This document shows, in pieces, positions 5,794 through 9,967 of a stretch of DNA of 9,967 nt. Below the pieces are notes generated by a model. It did not search any database, was not told the origin of the DNA, and worked only from the letters and a program-made list of their open reading frames with translations. Where the stretch lies: the NCBI GenBank assembly GCA_038245795.1, contig JBBRSC010000113.1, positions 1 to 9,967 on the forward strand, read 5' to 3'. Numbering within the stretch: position 1 is the first letter of the stretch; the number at the start of each line of letters is the position of its first letter. This DNA is from JBBRSC01 sp038245795. GTDB lineage: Bacteria > Actinomycetota > Acidimicrobiia > Acidimicrobiales > Microtrichaceae. Both the position numbers and the translations under genes were made by a program.

Positions 5794-8060
5794 GTGACCG
5801 GTACCGCCTCGGCCGGCTGCTGCGCCAGGACGGAACGCTGTCGTGCCGCGTCGATGTAGAGAATGCAGAGGTACGCCAACGAGAACGCCATCATCATGGC
5901 GGGAAGCGATACGCCCGAATCGTTGACGAGCATGGACACCAGCCCGACCCACAACGCGCTGATGGCGAACATCCGGTACCCGGGGTGCCGATCAGCGACC
6001 ATCGACACCATTGTCGTCGGACGCCACGTCCAATACGCAAAGGCGATCATGGCGATCGGAATCGCCCATGCCACCGGGAGTTGGAACTGACTTGCGCTGG
6101 CGGCGAGCTTGCGAGACAGAACGTCTCCAACGCCCGGATCAGCCAGTTTGGCGGCAAAGCGCCCAAGATGCGTGCGCTGGTCGACCGGGCGCGACAGATC
6201 GAGCCAGGCGAATCCCGCGATGACCGCCAGCGGAGCGACAACCCCGAGCGCGATCGTGACAGGCCGGATCCTGATCCGCAGCGACAACACGATGACCACC
6301 ACTGCCGTGGGGACGAGTGCCAGTACGCCACCGACGTCAGAGCCGAATGGTGGTGCGCCGTCGACGACAATCGTGATGATCAGCAGACCAACAATGGCCC
6401 AGGCTGTCGAGCGGCCGGGTCGCCCGGCTGCATCCCGGGGGCAGGTGTCCAGGCCGGCGCTGATCATGATGAGCGCGCAGATCGTGTAAATGGCGAACGC
6501 CACATTGCCCATTCCGGCGAACCGGCCAGCCAGGATCGGCGAATAGCCGAAGGTCGTACTGATCTGGAGTTGGGCTCCGGTCAGCGTGTCGACCGTCAGA
6601 ACCAGCCAGGTGAACGTCGCCAACACGACGGCAGCAATTCGGGCGTCGAGGGCCGCCAGCGTGGCGAGCGCGGCAGCCAGTGTCGAGCCGAAGATCCACA
6701 GGCCGAGCGCCAGGGGGGTCAGTCCGCCGATCGGCGCGAGCGCGATGAGGAAGGAGAACACAGGGATCCACAGGACCCAGATCGTCAACACACGGACTGG
6801 TCGATCGAGCCGGGTCGAGCCTCGGTGCACCAACAACGTGAGCACCAGCGCGATGAGGAGTATCACCACGAAACAGGACGCGATCGTTGCCCACGAGGCA
6901 TCACGGGTGATGGCTCGATCGTTGGCGTCGATCAGGTCGTCGAGGCGTGAGGTCAGGTCCCGCCCGGATGCGTCACCGGTGATCCGAGTGTTGTCCATCG
7001 ATGAAGGCACGACGATTCCAAATGATCCGAGCACCGTCGGCGCGATGTCGGTAAGCGCGACATATCCCGGGCGTCGGGTCGAACTGGACGTCGCGAGCCC
7101 CGCTGACAGTCCGGGGCCGGCCATCGAAAAGACGGTCAGCTGTTCGGTTCCATCGGGAGGGACGACGCCCGCCACGATCACGGTGTCCTCCGGCCGCATC
7201 TGAGCGAGGAGGAGCCCCACCAGTTCATCGCCGTGATCGAGCGACGAGTCCGACGGCGCCCGGTTGGTGCTGGCCGGATCGCGGAGTTCACTCAACTCGA
7301 CGACGACGACATCGGCGGTCGCCCACGCCGTCGCGACGGCGGCAGCGGTTGCAGCGTTGTCGACGGAGCGCTGATCGGAACCGGTCGCTGGAAGGGAGAT
7401 CAGGTCGGGTCCGACGTCACCCGCGCGCAACACTCCATCGGGTCCTGCGGCGGCCCAGCCGATTTCGCGGCGAGTGAGGTCCTGGCGACTGGTTCCAGCA
7501 TTTCCGACTGCGGCGATGGACCGACCGGACCCTCGCAACGACTCGGAGAGTGCCCCGAGCTGGCTGTCGTAGTGGCCTGACTTCGCGGCGTCAGCCAGCA
7601 CGCCGACGACTGGGGAGGCCGCTACCCCACGATCTCCCGGGATTGAGCTCGGGGGTCTGGTCGGAAGACCGACATCGATCGGATCTGCCGGAGCGAGGAA
7701 GACGCCCGACCATCCATCGCTCGGATCCGGCGAGGAGCCCACCCGATTGCCAGCGGCAAGCGTGAGGTAGGCGTTCGCTGGAGTCGTTCCCGAGATCCCA
7801 GTTCGCGTGCTCAACGAGGCAACCGCAGAGCGATCGAACAATGCGGTCATCATCGGCGTCGGATGGTTCCGGACGCCTTCCCATGTGAGCGACGGCGCGG
7901 CAACAATCAGCACCCGGCCACTCGGCGTGACGTCGCGCCCAGCGCTGTGATCCGTCGGCGCTTCGGCGTCAGCGGGGACCGATGTCGACGAGAACGCGCT
8001 GATGAGGATGATCAGCAACGCTCCGGTCTGACATCTCCGCTGACGCACCCGATGGTTCAT
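5790..8060 (-). CDS. Polytopic membrane protein with alkaline-phosphatase-like extracytoplasmic domain
   Basis: The 756 residues start with a basic stretch and a hydrophobic segment (about 12-30) that could be a signal peptide or anchor. Residues about 47-385 resemble the alkaline-phosphatase/sulfatase fold: a first strand VLIVAAPSLTW, a small-residue segment ISGTTPANAYLTLAAGNR (89-106), a strand TVIVAGVVPPDG and the motif VALTDIAPTVLGSFGI (334-349). About 11 transmembrane helices follow (about 390-735), with conserved-looking loops GYSPILAGRFAGMGN (505-519), DGAPPFGSDVGG (567-578) and NDSGVSLPAM (713-722). In catalytic members a metal-binding Asp follows the first strand; here it is AAP, so the domain may not be an active phosphatase. 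I recall similar uncharacterised proteins in other actinobacteria but know no assigned function. The ATG forms an ATGA overlap with the preceding glycosyltransferase, and its stop a GTGA overlap with the sugar-phosphate transferase. This ties it to a lipid-linked glycan process in the membrane, perhaps as a transferase, scaffold or sensor. Confidence 0.8.
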   Translation of the reverse strand: MNHRVRQRRCQTGALLIILISAFSSTSVPADAEAPTDHSAGRDVTPSGRVLIVAAPSLTWEGVRNHPTPMMTALFDRSAVASLSTRTGISGTTPANAYLTLAAGNRVGSSPDPSDGWSGVFLAPADPIDVGLPTRPPSSIPGDRGVAASPVVGVLADAAKSGHYDSQLGALSESLRGSGRSIAAVGNAGTSRQDLTRREIGWAAAGPDGVLRAGDVGPDLISLPATGSDQRSVDNAATAAAVATAWATADVVVVELSELRDPASTNRAPSDSSLDHGDELVGLLLAQMRPEDTVIVAGVVPPDGTEQLTVFSMAGPGLSAGLATSSSTRRPGYVALTDIAPTVLGSFGIVVPSSMDNTRITGDASGRDLTSRLDDLIDANDRAITRDASWATIASCFVVILLIALVLTLLVHRGSTRLDRPVRVLTIWVLWIPVFSFLIALAPIGGLTPLALGLWIFGSTLAAALATLAALDARIAAVVLATFTWLVLTVDTLTGAQLQISTTFGYSPILAGRFAGMGNVAFAIYTICALIMISAGLDTCPRDAAGRPGRSTAWAIVGLLIITIVVDGAPPFGSDVGGVLALVPTAVVVIVLSLRIRIRPVTIALGVVAPLAVIAGFAWLDLSRPVDQRTHLGRFAAKLADPGVGDVLSRKLAASASQFQLPVAWAIPIAMIAFAYWTWRPTTMVSMVADRHPGYRMFAISALWVGLVSMLVNDSGVSLPAMMMAFSLAYLCILYIDAARQRSVLAQQPAEAVPVT

Positions 8061-9139
8061 CGTCGTCCCACCGTCGACCGGTACACCATCAGCACCCGGT
8101 CCACGAGCACGTTGCGATCGACGAGCGTTGGACGATCCGTTCCCAGCGGTTCGCCCACCGTTGCCAACGGTCGCGAGATCGAGGAGAGCACCTCGACGAG
8201 CGCAGCCGCGAACCGCTGCGCCAGACCGTGACCTTCGGACACCACGCGACCGGTACTGGGGGTGATCACGTCGGAGACGATACCGACATCAGTCGAGACG
8301 ATCGGCACACCGAGCTCGATGGCCTCCAGCGCCACGATCGGGATTCCTTCCCAACCAGAAGTGATGGCGATCGCGTCGCTCGCTGCCATGGCGTCGACCC
8401 CCGCGATATCGGTGGAGACCATCCGGATACCGTCCATCTGGCGGGCGCGTTCGGCAAGCTGTGCTCGTTCCGGGCCGGCTCCGACGATCACCAGCTCGGC
8501 ATCTGCGCACGACGCACGAACGATCGGCCAGAGGTCGAGCAGGAGGCCGAGACGTTTCTGAGGATGAAGTCGGGCCACGGATACCACAATCCGACTCGAT
8601 GGTTCGATCCCCCAGAGCTTTCGCACCGCCGAGCGCTCGAGGCGGGGACGGGGCGCCTCGAACACCGGGATGATCACGGAGCACGGTATCCGGGGTGCCA
8701 GTGCACGGCAGCGTTCTGCCACCTCTGGCGACGCCGCTATCAGATGATCGACCCGTCGACACGCCGCGGCCTCGACGGCACGGGGAATCCGACCGGAGCG
8801 ACCGGACCCGTCGACGAGATTGTGGACCGTGAACACGACTGGGCGACCGGTGCGAGCGATGAGCGCGACCACCGCCGCCTTGAGGCCGTGCGCGTGGATC
8901 AAATCGATGTGGATGAGGTTGCGCTGACGGAGCTGGCGGCGCGCCCGAAATAGCCTGGCGGGCGAAAACCCCGCTGGAACATCAACGGCAACCTCAGCTC
9001 CGGAATCATCCGCGACCGGACCGCACCATTCGACGTCGATGCCACGCTCGCGCAGCTGACGGGTGAGTTCGGTGACATGGTTTCTGATCCCGCCCACGGC
9101 CGGGCCGGTGAGCTCGATGACTCGCAGGTCCGCTGTCAT
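8057..9139 (-). CDS. Family 4 glycosyltransferase (GT-B fold)
   Basis: This 360-residue retaining glycosyltransferase would move a sugar from a nucleotide-sugar donor to a lipid-linked or other acceptor at the inner face of the membrane. The N-terminal acceptor domain opens with RVIELTGPAVGGIRNHV (a glycine-rich loop, 6-22) and contains IHAHGLKAAV (81-90) and VVFTVHNLVDG (101-111). The donor domain starts near 182 with VVSVARLHPQKR (185-196; Arg190 and Lys195 fit the phosphate-contacting positions) and has ELVIVGAGPE (215-224) and the E-x7-E signature at Glu264-Glu272 in WEGIPIVALEAIELGVP. No membrane span is present, so it is cytoplasmic or peripheral. The ATG overlaps the MurJ-type gene's stop as ATGA, with GAAGG seven bases upstream, and its own stop overlaps the next gene as ATGA. 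Both donor and acceptor are unknown. The flanking flippase and polyprenyl-phosphate transferase suggest it extends a lipid-linked glycan. Confidence 0.9.
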   Translation of the reverse strand: MTADLRVIELTGPAVGGIRNHVTELTRQLRERGIDVEWCGPVADDSGAEVAVDVPAGFSPARLFRARRQLRQRNLIHIDLIHAHGLKAAVVALIARTGRPVVFTVHNLVDGSGRSGRIPRAVEAAACRRVDHLIAASPEVAERCRALAPRIPCSVIIPVFEAPRPRLERSAVRKLWGIEPSSRIVVSVARLHPQKRLGLLLDLWPIVRASCADAELVIVGAGPERAQLAERARQMDGIRMVSTDIAGVDAMAASDAIAITSGWEGIPIVALEAIELGVPIVSTDVGIVSDVITPSTGRVVSEGHGLAQRFAAALVEVLSSISRPLATVGEPLGTDRPTLVDRNVLVDRVLMVYRSTVGRR

Positions 9140-9967
9140 CGATCAGCCTTCGACGGCGGTTGACCCGCTGGGCGCGCGCTCGATGCAACGATCGGCTCGG
9201 CCCCCAGCGACCCCACGAGCACCTTGATCCCCTTCCAGCTCGTGGCACCATGGCAGACGAGGACACCGCAGGCGGCGATCAGGGTCGATCCCACCAGGAT
9301 CATCAGGTCGCTCGTCGGATGATCCTGATCGAACAGGATTCCGAGGCCCATCGCGCCGAGCGCCGCCACGACACCCGACGCGACCGCTCGAAGTCCGGGC
9401 AGGACGATCGGGCCCAACGGTCCCGACGACTGGAGAGCGACCGGCGTCGAGGCAACGATCGAGCCACGGAGGCGACGGATCACCAGCGCCCACAACACCA
9501 TCGCCGCCGACGCACTGACGGCGCTGTGCACGATCCCGATTCCGAGAACCAATGAACGGTCGTTCCAGTGCGGCGCCCCCCACAGGATCACCACGATCCC
9601 AACGGTTACCGCCACGCTGTTCACGATCGCGGGGCTGGAAGTGTCCCCCACTGCGTAGCACCCACGAACGGCGAACATCAGCAGCGCATACACGAGGAGG
9701 CCGGCACCGAACCCGACGATCCCGTGGGCGATGTCCTGGCTTCGTTGAGCGACATCGCCTCGCACCAACAGGCGCGACACCGGCCCCGCCCCACCGATCA
9801 CGAGCCCGACAGCGGGAGCTCCCAGTACGAACAGCGAACGCAGTCCGCCACCGATCACCTCGCCGTAGGCGGCCCAGTCACCGGTGGTCGCAGCTCGTGT
9901 GGCCGCCGGAAACCTGGTGGTGATGACTGGTACGAGTGCCACGGAGTACGGCAGAAGGAAGACCACC
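9136..9967 (-). CDS. murJ: MurJ/MviN-type lipid flippase, C-terminal part (5' end outside window)
   Basis: The frame is open to the right edge, so the apparent GTG start at 9966 is only where the window cuts; about 276 C-terminal residues are seen of a protein usually over 500. The MOP-superfamily MurJ flippases move lipid-linked precursors such as lipid II across the inner membrane. Family features are FLLPYSVALVPVITTRFPAATRAA near the cut (residues 3-26), WAAYGEVIGGGLRSLFVLGAP, and the segment RGCYAVGDTSSPAIVNSVAV (101-120), which corresponds to the R-x-Y/F-A-x-D-T-x-x-P-x-x-x-N motif. Several hydrophobic helices follow, and a hydrophilic tail of about 25 residues rich in Ala, Pro and Ser. 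It is the most upstream gene visible in the minus-strand unit and is joined to the glycosyltransferase by ATGA. Whether it is the cell's main MurJ or a paralogue devoted to another lipid-linked glycan cannot be told from the part seen. Confidence 0.8.
   Translation of the reverse strand, partial: VVFLLPYSVALVPVITTRFPAATRAATTGDWAAYGEVIGGGLRSLFVLGAPAVGLVIGGAGPVSRLLVRGDVAQRSQDIAHGIVGFGAGLLVYALLMFAVRGCYAVGDTSSPAIVNSVAVTVGIVVILWGAPHWNDRSLVLGIGIVHSAVSASAAMVLWALVIRRLRGSIVASTPVALQSSGPLGPIVLPGLRAVASGVVAALGAMGLGILFDQDHPTSDLMILVGSTLIAACGVLVCHGATSWKGIKVLVGSLGAEPIVASSARPAGQPPSKADR

Noticed and set aside
5794..5952. N-terminal extension of the sugar-phosphate transferase to a start at 5952
   Set aside because: These 53 residues are hydrophilic, Arg/Gly-rich, unlike any MraY/WecA N-terminus, and lie inside the preceding gene; GTG 5793 gives the usual 4-nt overlap.
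5757..6950. Plus-strand open frame of 397 codons, very rich in Arg, Asp, Gln and His
   Set aside because: Its odd composition is the antisense image of the membrane protein's Val/Ala/Ile codons; there is no family resemblance.
8228..8953. Plus-strand open frame of 241 codons opposite the glycosyltransferase
   Set aside because: Antisense to a clear GT4 gene with all its motifs; no independent sign of coding.

Overview
The window is dense, high-GC bacterial DNA (by eye about 60-65% GC) with GTG starts, 4-nt start/stop overlaps and almost no intergenic space. The order pyrG - Nudix (ADP-ribose pyrophosphatase type) - xerD is the one known from Actinomycetota such as Mycobacterium tuberculosis (Rv1699-Rv1700-Rv1701). 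I infer a free-living actinomycete. A deep branch such as Acidimicrobiia is possible, but the sequence alone does not prove it.

Layout: positions 1-1068 on the plus strand hold the last codons of an unidentified ORF and trpS, joined by an ATGA overlap. Everything from 1069 to the right edge is on the minus strand. In transcription order (right to left) it reads: the C-terminal part of a MurJ/MviN-type flippase; a GT-B glycosyltransferase of family 4; a 756-aa membrane protein with an alkaline-phosphatase-like extracytoplasmic domain and about 11 transmembrane segments; and a MraY/WecA-type polyprenyl-phosphate sugar-1-phosphate transferase. These four are joined end to end by ATGA or GTGA overlaps and look like one envelope-glycan unit. 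An 83-nt gap follows, the only real intergenic space. It carries a TTGACA box, a strong hairpin and a perfect Shine-Dalgarno sequence, and leads into pyrG, a Nudix gene, xerD and an HD-domain gene, all overlapping. The HD gene meets trpS tail to tail with no gap.

How the genes fit together: the first unit has the parts of a lipid-linked glycan pathway (sugar-phosphate loading, glycosyl extension, flipping) plus a large membrane protein of unknown role. The second unit is housekeeping: CTP synthesis, ADP-ribose clean-up and chromosome-dimer resolution, plus an HD hydrolase of unknown substrate.

The most striking point is an in-frame TAG at 2866-2868 (minus strand) in the otherwise intact Nudix gene. 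It falls exactly where the Nudix box needs its conserved glutamate. It may be a recent nonsense mutation, a sequence error, or a recoded or read-through amber codon. I saw no tRNA, rRNA, CRISPR array, insertion sequence or long repeat. No stretch over 300 bases lacks a gene.
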